Assembly (NCBI GenBank): GCA_030433215.1
Contig: JAUIMC010000004.1
Coordinates: forward strand, 1-64,000
Direction of reading: 5' to 3'
Origin: Alphaproteobacteria bacterium
GTDB lineage: Bacteria > Pseudomonadota > Alphaproteobacteria > Caulobacterales > Parvularculaceae
DNA length: 64,000 nucleotides
The translations under genes were made by a program, and so were the position numbers. Below the pieces are notes generated by a model that saw only the letters and a program-made list of their open reading frames with translations, was not told the origin of the DNA and did no database searches. This document shows, piece after piece, positions 27,287 to 36,264 of the stretch (position 1 is its first letter; every line of letters begins with the position of its first letter).

Positions 27287-28564
27287 TCACGACAAATTAA
27301 GCGACTTTATCGCCAGTTCCGCCGCCCTGTCCCCCGACCGGATCGAGCCTTCAATCGTCGCGGGCACGCCCGTATCCGTATGGTCGCCGGCGAGGAAGAG
27401 ATTGCGCCACTTTGTTTCCGGCTTAAGGCGTTTTCGCGCACCTAAAGGCGACTGGTCGGGCGTCGCGCGTTTTTCGCGGATGACGCGCACGCGCTCATAC
27501 TCCGCATCGCCTAAACCAAGCGCGATTTGCGTTTCACGCCAGATCTGCGAAACCACATCGTCATTGGGCTGATCGTCGGCGCCGATGGCGTTCGAGGCCG
27601 AGGTCGTCAGGCTGATCACGTCGTCGCGCACAAAGGCCCACTGGCCGAGGCTCGACACCATGCCGATAAACGGGCCGTCGCCCAGCGCCTCTTTCGGCAC
27701 CGGACGGCCCATCCGGTAGTGCACGTTCAAAATGCTGGCGTCGTCATCGGGCGGATCGATGTCGGGAAGCAGGTCTTTCAGCCGCGTTGGCGGAATGGCG
27801 AAGATGACCTTGTCGCCGTCTTCGAGCGTCACGGTCTCGTCGGCGAAATTGAGCGTGGTCGCCTCGCCGCCTTCCATCCAGACGCCGCGCACCCGCGCGC
27901 CGAGGCGCACGGTCCCGCCATGAGCCTCGATAAACTTCACCGCCGGGTCGATGAAGGCGTGGCCGAGGCCCGTCTTCGCCGTCAGCGGCACGGACGCCTG
28001 TCCACCCAGAAGAAACGTCTCGCGAATGACCCGCCAGAGCAGTTTCGCCTGTCCCTTTTCCGGCGTCGTATTGAGCACGGCGAGGGTCAGAGGCTCCCAG
28101 AAGCGGGGGTAGAGAACGCTATTTTTATCAACGACTTCCGCGACAGTCTTTTCGTCATCGGCGAAGGCGATGCCCGACGCCCGCACATAATCCATGACTT
28201 TCGTGTCCGGCACGCGCCATTTCTTGTCGAAGACCCAGAAGGGAATGAACCCTTCATTGATCCGCACCGTCCAGCGCTGGCCGGTCTTCACATCCGCGAA
28301 GGGATACATAGCGAAGGGCGGCCCCGTGAGCGGGTCTTCCGCGCCGATGCGGTCCAGATAGGAAAGCGCCGACTTGTTGCCCGACATGATCAGGTGATTG
28401 CCGTTGTCGATCTCGCGCTCAAGATGGCGGTCGTAAAAAGTGCGGCAGCGCCCGCCCGCCTGGCCCGCGCCTTCATAGACCGTCACCGGCACGTCATGTT
28501 CGATGAGACGCACGGCGGCGGCGAGACCGGAAAGCCCCGCGCCGATAATATGAACGCGGGTCAT
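27287..28564 (-). CDS. hpnE: Hydroxysqualene dehydroxylase HpnE
   Basis: A 425-residue FAD amine-oxidase-like enzyme that reduces hydroxysqualene to squalene, third step of the HpnCDE route. The N-terminal FAD motif is HIIGAGLSGLAAAVRLIEHD, followed by VYEGAGQAGGRCRTF; the C-terminal FAD-closing block is LFLAGDHTDTGVPATIEGSIRSGDRAA. DNGNHLIMSGNKSALSYL is typical of this family. Its ATG overlaps the hpnD stop (ATGA), so the genes are translationally coupled. Confidence 0.9.
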   Translation of the reverse strand: MTRVHIIGAGLSGLAAAVRLIEHDVPVTVYEGAGQAGGRCRTFYDRHLEREIDNGNHLIMSGNKSALSYLDRIGAEDPLTGPPFAMYPFADVKTGQRWTVRINEGFIPFWVFDKKWRVPDTKVMDYVRASGIAFADDEKTVAEVVDKNSVLYPRFWEPLTLAVLNTTPEKGQAKLLWRVIRETFLLGGQASVPLTAKTGLGHAFIDPAVKFIEAHGGTVRLGARVRGVWMEGGEATTLNFADETVTLEDGDKVIFAIPPTRLKDLLPDIDPPDDDASILNVHYRMGRPVPKEALGDGPFIGMVSSLGQWAFVRDDVISLTTSASNAIGADDQPNDDVVSQIWRETQIALGLGDAEYERVRVIREKRATPDQSPLGARKRLKPETKWRNLFLAGDHTDTGVPATIEGSIRSGDRAAELAIKSLNLS

Positions 28565-29448
28565 GGTCCGGGCGCCTCGCGCGTCAGTTTCGGCGCCAGG
28601 TGCCAGCGCAGGGCGATCGCCGCTTTTTCGAGTTTCGAAAGCGTCACGCGGGGCTGGCCGTTGGCCCAGCCGCGCGCCGTCATCTTGTCGAGATAGCGCT
28701 CGTAAACGCCCATCATCAAAAGCGCCGGGCGCAGGACGCGCCAGTCGAGAAACTTCAGCGCCTCGCGCGCAGCGGCGAATTTCTCCCGCGCCATCGCCGC
28801 CAGATCCGCGCGCACGCCCGGCAGGCCGTCCGCATGAGAAATCTCTTGCGCGGTCAGGGGGCAGCCATGTTTTTCCAGAAGCTCGCGCGGCAGATAAAGC
28901 CGGCCTTCTTCGGCGTCCTGCTCCACGTCGCGCAGGATATTCGTCAGTTGTAGCGCGTCGCCGAGCGAGATCGCAAAATCGTCGGACGCCCTGCCCGCCG
29001 GCGCGCCGAACACCGGCATGGAGAGCTGCCCGACGGCGCCCGCGACCCGGCGCGTATAGGCGAACAGCGTTTCAAGGCTCGGCGCAACCACCGGCCCTTC
29101 GGCGTCCATTTCCATGCCCTCGATCATCAGGAGGAATTCTTCTTTGGGGAGATTGAATCGCTTCACCGGTTCGAGGAGCGCGACGCCTGTCGGGCTTTGC
29201 GGCGCGCCGTCATAAAGCCGGTCGATCTCTTCACGCCAGGCGGCGAGCCCGGCGCGCTTTTCTTCAAGGCTGCCGCCCTCGTCGGCGATGTCGTCAACCT
29301 CGCGGCAGAAGGCGTAGACCGCATACATGCCCTCGCGGCGCTCTTTCGTGAGAATGCGCATCCCCGGCCCGAAAGAGGTTTTCGAACGCCTGACGGTGTC
29401 TTCGGCGTGTTTGCGCGCCTCTTCCGGTGAAATCGTCGCAGCCAGCAT
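28561..29448 (-). CDS. hpnD: Presqualene diphosphate synthase HpnD
   Basis: A 295-residue squalene/phytoene synthase-fold enzyme that condenses two farnesyl diphosphates to presqualene diphosphate. First Asp motif D52-D56 in CREVDDIADEGG, second in LTNILRDVEQDAEEGRLYLP; both bind magnesium-diphosphate. SFGPGMRILTKERREGMYAVYAFCR matches HpnD rather than HpnC. It begins within the hpnC stop (TGATG, one shared base) and ends overlapping hpnE. Confidence 0.9.
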   Translation of the reverse strand: MLAATISPEEARKHAEDTVRRSKTSFGPGMRILTKERREGMYAVYAFCREVDDIADEGGSLEEKRAGLAAWREEIDRLYDGAPQSPTGVALLEPVKRFNLPKEEFLLMIEGMEMDAEGPVVAPSLETLFAYTRRVAGAVGQLSMPVFGAPAGRASDDFAISLGDALQLTNILRDVEQDAEEGRLYLPRELLEKHGCPLTAQEISHADGLPGVRADLAAMAREKFAAAREALKFLDWRVLRPALLMMGVYERYLDKMTARGWANGQPRVTLSKLEKAAIALRWHLAPKLTREAPGP

Positions 29449-30344
29449 CAGCGCGCGCCTTTGCCGGCCTGAAAGAATCCCGCCGCGCCGCCGCGCAGGC
29501 CGGCGGAGGCGAAATCGACCTTGTTGAGCGCCACGCGCCTGGCCAGCGGGTCGCCCTTGCGCAAGATTTGAATGAGACGGTCTGCAAGCCGCACGATCAC
29601 CGCCGATTCCATGGCGAGATGTCTCGAGGTCAGCGCCGACGGCAATTTGCGCGCATCCTTCATCAACTCCTCACAGCCGTCGAGCATCCGGTCCATGACC
29701 TTGCGGAAACCAGGCGAGACCGCATCGCGCTCGACCACGGAAAAGTCTTCGCCCTCTTCGGCCAGCCAGTCGCCGATGACGTAAATGCGGTCGAGCTCGC
29801 GCTTGTCGTCGCTGCAATCCTGCAAGTGGTTGGTGATCTGCAACACGGTGCACAGCGCGTCGGAATAGCGGTAACCGGCTTTGTCCTCGCCATGGAGGTC
29901 GAGGAGATAGCGGCCAACCGGATTGGCGGAGAGCTCGCAATAGCCGATAAGTTCGTCCCAGCTCTGGTAGCGGCTCTTTTCCGCATCGAGAATAAAGGCG
30001 GCGACAAGGTCGGAGCCGTGCTTGGTTGTGACGCCCGTCTCAGCCAGGCTTTCGCGCAGGGCGTGGGCCTTGTGATAGGCCTCGCCGTAGTCGGCGGCGC
30101 CGTTCAGCGCTGCATCAAAGGCGGTGAGGCGCTTGATCTTTTCTTCCGGCGTGAGATCCGCATTGTCGGCGATGTCGTCGATAGCCCGGGCGAAGGCGTA
30201 AAAAATAGCCACATGGGGGCGCAGATGTTTCGGCAACAGGAAGGAGCCGACGGGAAAATTCTCGTCCTTGGCGCCTTTGCCCGACGGCGTTTCGGCTCCG
30301 GCTGAAGCGGGCGCATCCACAGCAATATCCCGTGCGGTTGACAT
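29448..30344 (-). CDS. hpnC: Hydroxysqualene synthase HpnC
   Basis: A 298-residue member of the squalene synthase fold that converts presqualene diphosphate to hydroxysqualene, preceding HpnE. FPVGSFLLPKHLRPHVAIFY and AFARAIDDIADNADLTPEEK (D56 onward) carry the first Asp site; VLQITNHLQDCSDDKRELDRIYV is the second, with the HpnC-type N-H-L-Q-D form. I use ATG 30344, which has AAGGTG seven bases upstream, over GTG 30353. It leads the four-gene leftward operon and is divergent from hpnB, with 77 nt between the starts for both promoters. Confidence 0.9.
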   Translation of the reverse strand: MSTARDIAVDAPASAGAETPSGKGAKDENFPVGSFLLPKHLRPHVAIFYAFARAIDDIADNADLTPEEKIKRLTAFDAALNGAADYGEAYHKAHALRESLAETGVTTKHGSDLVAAFILDAEKSRYQSWDELIGYCELSANPVGRYLLDLHGEDKAGYRYSDALCTVLQITNHLQDCSDDKRELDRIYVIGDWLAEEGEDFSVVERDAVSPGFRKVMDRMLDGCEELMKDARKLPSALTSRHLAMESAVIVRLADRLIQILRKGDPLARRVALNKVDFASAGLRGGAAGFFQAGKGAR

Positions 30345-30421
30345 GGGGCGCACCTTACGGATTTCGCCGCGCTTTCCAAGGCGGCTTTTGCCGCTCCCTG
30401 AAACCCGCTATGGGAGCCTTC

Positions 30422-31588
30422 ATGTTGACCTTCATCGCCTTTCTGGCGCTCGCCGCCTGGGGCTGGCTGACCGTTCTGAGGGGCGGCTTCTGGCGCGCCT
30501 CGGAGCGCCTCGGCGATTCCCCGGCGCCGGAGACCTGGCCGGAGATCGTCGCGGTGATCCCTGCACGGGACGAGGCGGAGACCATCGGCGAGGTCGTCCG
30601 CGCCCATATGGCGGCCGACTATCCGGGCAAGCTCACGGTCATTGTCGCCGATGACGGCTCGAGCGACGGCACCGCGGACATTGCGCGCGCCGCCGCCGAC
30701 GGCAAGGACCGCCCGTTTGAGGTCGTCGCAGTCCCGCCCCTGCCCGATGGCTGGACCGGCAAGCTCTGGGCGGTCGAAACCGGCCTCAAGCGCGCAAAGG
30801 AAATCGCGCCGAACGCAAAATACATTCTCCTGACCGACGCAGACATTGCGCTTTCCCGCGACACGCTCGCCCGGCTCTCCGCGAAAGCGGAAGCGGAAAA
30901 CCTCGTCCTCGCCTCGTTGATGGCGCGGCTCGATGCGCGGGGACCGTGGGCGTCGTTCCTCATTCCCGCCTTCATCTATTTCTTCCAGAAGCTTTACCCC
31001 TTCCCGCGCGCCAACGACCCGGACGACAATATGGCCGCGGCGGCCGGCGGCTGCATGCTGGCGCGGCGCGAGGCTATTGATGCGATTGGGGGCATGCGCG
31101 CAATCAGAACGGCGCTGATTGACGACTGCGCTTTTGCAAAGGCGGTCAAGAACCTGACGCCGTCGACGAAGATATGGATCGGGCTCGCGCAGGACGAAGC
31201 CGTCTCCCTGCGCGACAATCGCGAGCTTTCCTCCATCTGGAACATGGTGGCGCGCACCGCCTATGCGCAGCTCGGCTTTTCGCCGCTGATGCTGGCGGGA
31301 ACCGTGCTCGGCATGGCGCTGCTTTACTTCGCGGCGCCGCTGATCGTTCTCACCCTGTTTTTTCACTGGAATGCAGCGGCGCTCGTCTATGCCGCCGGCG
31401 CCTGCGCGATGATGGGCTACACCTACTGGCCGACCCTCAGGCTGTACGGCCGCGCGCCCTGGGAGGCGGCCCTGTTGCCCGTAGCGGCAGGGCTTTATAC
31501 GGCGATGACGGTCTCCTCGGCCCTGCGTCACGCGCAAGGCGAAGGCGGGCAATGGAAGGGCCGGACCTATTCCCGGCCCGGCGCCTGA
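30422..31588 (+). CDS. hpnB: Hopene-associated glycosyltransferase HpnB
   Basis: A 388-residue family-2 glycosyltransferase with membrane segments. The catalytic domain shows VIPARDEAETIGEVVRAH, VIVADDGSSDGTADIA, metal-binding LLTDADIALSRDTL and IDDCAFAKAVK. An N-terminal helix (LTFIAFLALAAWGW) and three C-terminal hydrophobic stretches (about 295-375) anchor it. HpnB proteins are linked to hopanoid clusters by neighbourhood; the sugar transferred is not established. GGGAG six bases before ATG 30422 favours this start over ATG 30410. Divergent from hpnC. Confidence 0.85.
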   Translation: MLTFIAFLALAAWGWLTVLRGGFWRASERLGDSPAPETWPEIVAVIPARDEAETIGEVVRAHMAADYPGKLTVIVADDGSSDGTADIARAAADGKDRPFEVVAVPPLPDGWTGKLWAVETGLKRAKEIAPNAKYILLTDADIALSRDTLARLSAKAEAENLVLASLMARLDARGPWASFLIPAFIYFFQKLYPFPRANDPDDNMAAAAGGCMLARREAIDAIGGMRAIRTALIDDCAFAKAVKNLTPSTKIWIGLAQDEAVSLRDNRELSSIWNMVARTAYAQLGFSPLMLAGTVLGMALLYFAAPLIVLTLFFHWNAAALVYAAGACAMMGYTYWPTLRLYGRAPWEAALLPVAAGLYTAMTVSSALRHAQGEGGQWKGRTYSRPGA

Positions 31589-31594
31589 GGCCGC

Positions 31595-32077
31595 TTACGG
31601 CTTGTGCTTTTCGGCGAATTTCTTCGTTACGAGAAACACCGCGCAGGGCGCCTCGCGCACCAGCTCCATGGAAGCGCTGCCCTGGAACAGGGCGCCCCAG
31701 AAATTGCGCTGGTGCGAGCCGGTCACGATGACGTCGGCGCCGATCTTCGCGGCATAGTCGGCGACCTCGTCCGGCGCCTCGCCGTCGAGCATCACTGACT
31801 TCGCCGAGGGCGCAAGTTTCTCCGTCATCGCCTCAAGCTGTTTGACGGCATCCGCGCGGCCTTCCTTGTGCTGCTCCATAAGCGCTTCGGTGACAACGGA
31901 TGAACTGGCCCCGAGCTCGGCGGAAAAACCGGGCGTCGTCGCCGTGAGCACCGGCCAGACGCTGACGATCTGGAGGCCAGAACCGTCCTTGTGGGCGAGA
32001 CTGGCGGCGGCGGCGACGACGCCTTCCGCAAGATCGTCGTCGAGATCGATGGCGGCAATGATGGATTTGAACTGCAT
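31595..32077 (-). CDS. Universal stress protein (UspA family)
   Basis: A 160-residue single-domain Usp. It starts FKSIIAAIDLDDD and has the C-terminal nucleotide loop GSHQRNFWGALFQGSAS-ELV, close to the G-2x-G-9x-G(S/T) ATP-binding pattern, then APCAVFLV. AAGGAG lies seven bases before ATG 32077. The preceding GTG at 32083 is less likely. It may be the last gene of the leftward operon from 36264, after a 95-nt gap, and ends 6 nt from the convergent hpnB stop. Confidence 0.85.
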   Translation of the reverse strand: MQFKSIIAAIDLDDDLAEGVVAAAASLAHKDGSGLQIVSVWPVLTATTPGFSAELGASSSVVTEALMEQHKEGRADAVKQLEAMTEKLAPSAKSVMLDGEAPDEVADYAAKIGADVIVTGSHQRNFWGALFQGSASMELVREAPCAVFLVTKKFAEKHKP

Positions 32078-32172
32078 GAGCACGCTCCTTGATCCTGCTG
32101 ACTTAATATAAGCATTCCGAGCCGCAGGTTAAACCGCCCGCGCGGGCGATCCCTTGATCCGGATCAAGAAAC

Positions 32173-33039
32173 TCAATCGCCGAGGAGGCGCTTGGGGTGG
32201 CGTCCGTCCACATAGCCCATGAAAGGCGGATAAATGGAATAGCCGAGCAGTTCCTGCGCGCGGGGCGGCAGAGTCCGCGCAATGGCCGGCGGCACGGCGA
32301 GCGACATGTTTTCGAGCGTGCGCGTCCATCCCGGGCAATATTGCGGGGTGATGAGAAGGCGCTCCTGATCGGAACCATTCGCCCCGCCGCGATGCCAGAG
32401 CGTGCCCTTGGCGATCATCAGGGACCCTGCCGGCATCACCGCCTTCATGGCGTCGGACCGCGCGCCGGGGTCGCCCTCGCGCCTGCCCGTCTTCGAGAAG
32501 TCCCCCTCCCCGATAGCGCCTTCGATATGGTCCTCCGCCCACAGATGACTGCCGGGCAGGATTTCCGTGGCGCCGTTGGTCTCGGTGGTGTCGGTGATCG
32601 CCCAGAAGGTCGAAACGCCGAGCGAGCGCCGCGGGCGCGGCCATTGATAATGGCTGTCGTCGAAATGCCAGGGCTGCGCGGTCTCGCCGGGATGGAGATT
32701 GATGGCGAGACAGGCCGACAACAGGCAGTCCGGCCCGAGATCGGCCTCGACAAACGCCATGGCGAGAGGATGCGTCACGAGGTCTGCAAAGACCGGCGAT
32801 TTCGCCAGCATGGCGTAAACGCGGTTCGACTCGCGGCCTTCGAACTCGTTGCGGCCCCTGATGTTCTGGCCGAGATATGGCGCGAGCGCGGCCCTGATCG
32901 CGGCGAGCTGGTCCTCGCTCAAGACATTCTGGAAAATGAGATAGCCGTTGCGGTCGAACTCTTCGCGCCAGTCGCCGAAATTGCGCCCGCCGAGCCAGCG
33001 CGCATATTCGACCGGGTCCTGTTCTTCAACAACGCTCAT
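32173..33039 (-). CDS. Phytanoyl-CoA dioxygenase (PhyH) family protein
   Basis: A 288-residue non-haem iron and 2-oxoglutarate-dependent oxygenase. The facial triad is H125 and D127 in PWHFDDSH plus H216 in TLWHRGGAN; the arginine in QERLLITPQ should hold 2-oxoglutarate. FDRNGYLIFQNVLSEDQLAAIR is the usual PhyH start. Family members hydroxylate lipids or small molecules next to a carboxylate or amine. It is 45 nt downstream of the HpnA-type epimerase gene. The substrate is unknown; the surroundings suggest a lipid. Confidence 0.85.
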   Translation of the reverse strand: MSVVEEQDPVEYARWLGGRNFGDWREEFDRNGYLIFQNVLSEDQLAAIRAALAPYLGQNIRGRNEFEGRESNRVYAMLAKSPVFADLVTHPLAMAFVEADLGPDCLLSACLAINLHPGETAQPWHFDDSHYQWPRPRRSLGVSTFWAITDTTETNGATEILPGSHLWAEDHIEGAIGEGDFSKTGRREGDPGARSDAMKAVMPAGSLMIAKGTLWHRGGANGSDQERLLITPQYCPGWTRTLENMSLAVPPAIARTLPPRAQELLGYSIYPPFMGYVDGRHPKRLLGD

Positions 33040-33084
33040 CGCATCATCTCCTTGGAGGCCATGATGCGGTCATTTTGTGACAGG

Positions 33085-34071
33085 TTAAACCGCTTTGCGC
33101 AGTCCTTTATCACGCGCCCACTCGAGCATGGCTCCAAGCGCCGGTTCGGCGGGCGCGGCGCGCCAGCCAAGATCGGTCGCGGCTTTTTCCGAAGAAAACG
33201 ACACTTGTCGGCCCGCAAGGCGCACGCCGGTGAGCGGCGCTTTCGGCGGCTTGCCTGTGAGTTCTGCAAGGAGCCCCGTGTCGACGGCGCCGGCGGCGAG
33301 CGCCACCCAGTAAGGCATTTTCGTTTTCGGCGCGGGACGGCCGGTCAGTTTTTCGATCATCGAGAGCAGGCGCGTCATGGGAATGTTCTCGCCCCCCAAG
33401 AGATAACGCTCGCCCTTGGCGCCCCTGTCGCGCGCGGCGACCAGCCCTTCGGCGAGACTGTCGACCGGCACGAAATTCAGGATGCAGTCGATATAGGCCG
33501 GCGTTTCGCCATTGGCGAAATCGAGGATCATTTGCGTCGGCGGGGTGATGGCGTCGTCGCCCGGCCCCAGCGGTTCGGTCGGCAGGGCGATGACCGCGTC
33601 GAGGCCCGCTTCGACCTCTTCTTCAACGGCGCGTTCGGCCATGAGCTTCGAGCGCGGATAAGGCCCCAGCATGTCTTCCGGCGCCCAGCGCATGGTTTCA
33701 TCGGCATTCGAGGCGCCCACCGGCGTCTTTTCACTGACCAGCGTTGTCAGGCTCGAACAATGAACGAGGCGCGCGCCCGCTTCGTACGCCGCAGCGGCGA
33801 CGATCTTCGTCCCCTCGTAGTTCACCTTGTCGAAAACGGACGAGTCCGGCGCCCAAAGCTGCGCATTGCCGGCGAGATGAAACACGGAAGAAACGCCCGC
33901 CATAGCGCGCGTCACCGCCTCCCCGTCCGTGATAGAGCCTTGGACATCGTCCTCATGCGCAGGCGGCGCAAGGTCGAAGCTCCGGACGCGCTCGCCGCGC
34001 GCGCGCAAAGCCTCGACCAGCGCCTTGCCGACAAAGCCCGCGCCGCCGGTCACCAGCGTGACAGCGCTCAT
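33085..34071 (-). CDS. hpnA: NAD-dependent epimerase/dehydratase, HpnA type
   Basis: A 328-residue extended short-chain dehydrogenase. NAD motif TGGAGFVG at 8-15; catalytic Y138 and K142 in GPYPRSK; ATP-like CSSLTTL contributes the serine. The blocks LPTEPLGPGDDAITPPTQMI, PAYIDCILNFVPVDSLAEG and GERYLLGGENIPMTRLL resemble the hopanoid-associated sugar epimerase HpnA closely. HpnA is tied to hopanoid loci by context, with a proposed role in sugar modification of the side chain. Its start overlaps the stop of the upstream lipoprotein gene by 4 nt. Confidence 0.75.
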   Translation of the reverse strand: MSAVTLVTGGAGFVGKALVEALRARGERVRSFDLAPPAHEDDVQGSITDGEAVTRAMAGVSSVFHLAGNAQLWAPDSSVFDKVNYEGTKIVAAAAYEAGARLVHCSSLTTLVSEKTPVGASNADETMRWAPEDMLGPYPRSKLMAERAVEEEVEAGLDAVIALPTEPLGPGDDAITPPTQMILDFANGETPAYIDCILNFVPVDSLAEGLVAARDRGAKGERYLLGGENIPMTRLLSMIEKLTGRPAPKTKMPYWVALAAGAVDTGLLAELTGKPPKAPLTGVRLAGRQVSFSSEKAATDLGWRAAPAEPALGAMLEWARDKGLRKAV

Positions 34072-35135
34072 AAAGCCGCCTGACAGACCAGGAGCCCTTC
34101 GTCGGTCACCGAACCGGCGACAAGGCCGCTCGCGGTTTCAACGGCCACCGTCGCGGCGCTGAAAAGCGTCCCCTTCGCGTCGTCGAAGAGAATGTCGACC
34201 GCGCCTGTGTCGAGATCGGCTTTCACGATGCGCGAGGGCGCGGCGCCGATCCCGAGTTTGCGGGTCAGCATCAGCTTGAAGAGCGAAGGATGCGCGGCGG
34301 CGACAACGCCGCCGTCCTGCGCAATGGTGAGATTGTCGGGGCCGCCGGGCAGCGCGACGCGGCCGGCTTCCGTGAAATCATCGCCGAGCCGGATGAGTGC
34401 GTCTTCGCGGGTCGCCGCCATGACAAGGTCGCCGTTCGGATGACGGGCGAGGCCGTTGGCGAACCGCGCCTTGTCGTAAAGCGCCGCGCCGTGGCGCGCG
34501 ACGCCGCTGCGTTTCAGGCCGAAGAGATTCTCCAGCCCGGCGCCGAAACCGCAGGAGGCGTGATCGAAACTCGTCACCACGCCTTCGCCGTCCGCAGCCA
34601 CATCATTGGCGGCGCAATGGGCGTCTTCCGCCGCGCCCACATAGACCTCGCCATTGGCGCCGATGCGGCGCAGATGCGGCGTCATGGTCCATTTGCGCCC
34701 ATCGCGAACGTATGCGCGGTTAATGAAGACAAGTTCATGGTTCGCGGCATCGAAGGAAAGCCCGTGAGGGTGCAACCCGCCGGCGAAATCCGACGGATTG
34801 GCGAGCGAAGCGGCGGTCATTTGCTCCGTCTGCGGATCGAAAAGAGCAGAAAGCGAAACGGCGTAGAGCCCGCCCTGGGGCAGGCTCGCCTGTTTCTTCC
34901 GGGCGGCTTTTTCCACGGCGCGGCGGTCATAGGCGGAGATGAAGAGCCGGCGGTTCTCAAGGTCGAGGGCGAAATCCTCCGCGCCGCGCACCACCTCGCC
35001 CGTCCCGGCGTCGATCAGCGCCACCCGGCGGCAGTCGGCATGCGCATAGGCCGCCGGACCGACCTCCCCGCGCTCGCAGGCCGCCAGAAAAAGCCCTGCA
35101 AAAACAGCGACGTACTTAAGCTGCGTCTTCCCCAT
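34068..35135 (-). CDS. Paraoxonase/SMP-30-like beta-propeller lipoprotein
   Basis: A 355-residue exported protein with lipobox LFLAAC (C20). The body has repeated blade-like segments and resembles arylesterase/paraoxonase and SMP-30 lactonases: GAEDFALDLENRRLFISAYDRR, FAGGLHPHGLSFDAANHELVFINRA, CAANDVAADGEGVVTSFDHAS, FANGLARHPNGDLVMAATRE and GGPDNLTIAQDGGVVAAAH. The Asn and Asp residues in the AND, DN and ANG positions fit calcium ligands. It probably hydrolyses a lactone or ester outside the inner membrane. It overlaps sulfotransferase by 20 nt and hpnA by 4 nt, so it belongs to that operon. Confidence 0.7.
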   Translation of the reverse strand: MGKTQLKYVAVFAGLFLAACERGEVGPAAYAHADCRRVALIDAGTGEVVRGAEDFALDLENRRLFISAYDRRAVEKAARKKQASLPQGGLYAVSLSALFDPQTEQMTAASLANPSDFAGGLHPHGLSFDAANHELVFINRAYVRDGRKWTMTPHLRRIGANGEVYVGAAEDAHCAANDVAADGEGVVTSFDHASCGFGAGLENLFGLKRSGVARHGAALYDKARFANGLARHPNGDLVMAATREDALIRLGDDFTEAGRVALPGGPDNLTIAQDGGVVAAAHPSLFKLMLTRKLGIGAAPSRIVKADLDTGAVDILFDDAKGTLFSAATVAVETASGLVAGSVTDEGLLVCQAAL

Positions 35136-36264
35136 GCGCCCCTTCGCCGGAGGACCCCGTTGCGGCGGCTGTTTCGGGCTTCCGGCCCGGCCGCTGGTAT
35201 CCCCATCGCTCGATAAACGGCTTCAGACGCGCCTCTACTTTGGCCGCCGCTTCGTCGGAATAATCGAACTTATTTTTCTCGAAGCTCGCGACGGACGCAA
35301 GATAGGCTTCGAATTTATCCCGCGCCGCCGTGAAACCGGGCAGCGCCAGCTGCTCGTAGATTTTCTCGACCGAGGCGATCGGCTCGGCGTCGAGCTCGTC
35401 GTAACGTAGCTCGATGAGCTTGTCCGGCCCCATGCCTTCCGCATCGCGCAGATAATCATTCATCATCCGCTCATAGACGCAGAGGATGGTCTCATCGATA
35501 TCCACATGGTCGTAGCCTTGTAGCGCGAATTCCTTCAGCAGCTTTTTGTAGAAATTCCGCATGGAGACGAATACGTCGTAAGGATTGCGGTGAATGTGGA
35601 TGAATTTCGCATCCGGAAACATTTCCTTCAGCATCGCGAAGCGGCCCGTATAGACCGGGTTCTTGATAAGCAGCGGTTTCTCGCCCTGATAGAGATAGAG
35701 CTTCCTCAGGAAATAGGAGAACTGCTTGCGCCAGCCGCGAATGTCCGCCGTCGTGCAGCCGTCGAAAAATAGCCCGCGCGTCACATTCTGCGCGAACGCC
35801 TTCGGGAAATAGATGCCGTGATAGAACGAGACCTCCGACATATTGGCGATGGCGATCTCGTCTTCCTGGGGGCTCGTCGGGGTCACCGGAATATTGTCGA
35901 TATAGCGGTGCTTGGGGAGCGCGCGCTCGAGCAGCGGATTGAAGACTTTGGCGAGCCCGAAGAGGTCCCAGGGAAGGCCCGTCGCGACTGGCGGCACGAA
36001 ACCCCATTCGCCGCTCTCGCACATGATGTTGTAGAGATGGGTCGTCCCTGAGCGCCAATGGCCGAGAATGAAGACCGGCGCCGGCATGTCCTCGAGCCTG
36101 GGCAGCTTGGAGTCCATGATCAGCTTCTCGGCGGTCGAAAACGGCCAGCGCGCCAGCGCCGAGAGCCCGATTCCCGCCCCGGCGAGCGGGTGGCTCGGCG
36201 GGCCCGAGCGGGCCGTCACCGCCGCCAGAGTCCCGAGATTGGCTCCGCTCAGAGGATGCGCCAT
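35116..36264 (-). CDS. Sulfotransferase family protein
   Basis: A 382-residue PAPS-dependent sulfotransferase. The 5'-phosphosulfate loop is ILGHWRSGTTHLYN (about 67-80) and the 3'-phosphate site is IHIHRNPYDVFVSMRNF. This form, GHWRSGTT with a long C-terminal helix region, matches bacterial proteins of the Sulfotransfer_3 type acting on lipids, sugars or natural products. ATG 36264 is chosen; the frame runs 36 codons further up but without family resemblance. It is the first gene of the leftward operon next to the hopanoid genes. No PAPS-making genes are in the window. The acceptor is unknown. Confidence 0.83.
   Translation of the reverse strand: MAHPLSGANLGTLAAVTARSGPPSHPLAGAGIGLSALARWPFSTAEKLIMDSKLPRLEDMPAPVFILGHWRSGTTHLYNIMCESGEWGFVPPVATGLPWDLFGLAKVFNPLLERALPKHRYIDNIPVTPTSPQEDEIAIANMSEVSFYHGIYFPKAFAQNVTRGLFFDGCTTADIRGWRKQFSYFLRKLYLYQGEKPLLIKNPVYTGRFAMLKEMFPDAKFIHIHRNPYDVFVSMRNFYKKLLKEFALQGYDHVDIDETILCVYERMMNDYLRDAEGMGPDKLIELRYDELDAEPIASVEKIYEQLALPGFTAARDKFEAYLASVASFEKNKFDYSDEAAAKVEARLKPFIERWGYQRPGRKPETAAATGSSGEGAHGEDAA

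Noticed and set aside
30104-31552. 482-residue leftward ORF opposite hpnB
   Set aside because: It is antisense to a glycosyltransferase with clear motifs and runs into hpnC in the wrong frame.
32197-34083. 628-residue rightward ORF over PhyH and hpnA
   Set aside because: It lies opposite two genes with intact catalytic residues and has no recognisable domain.
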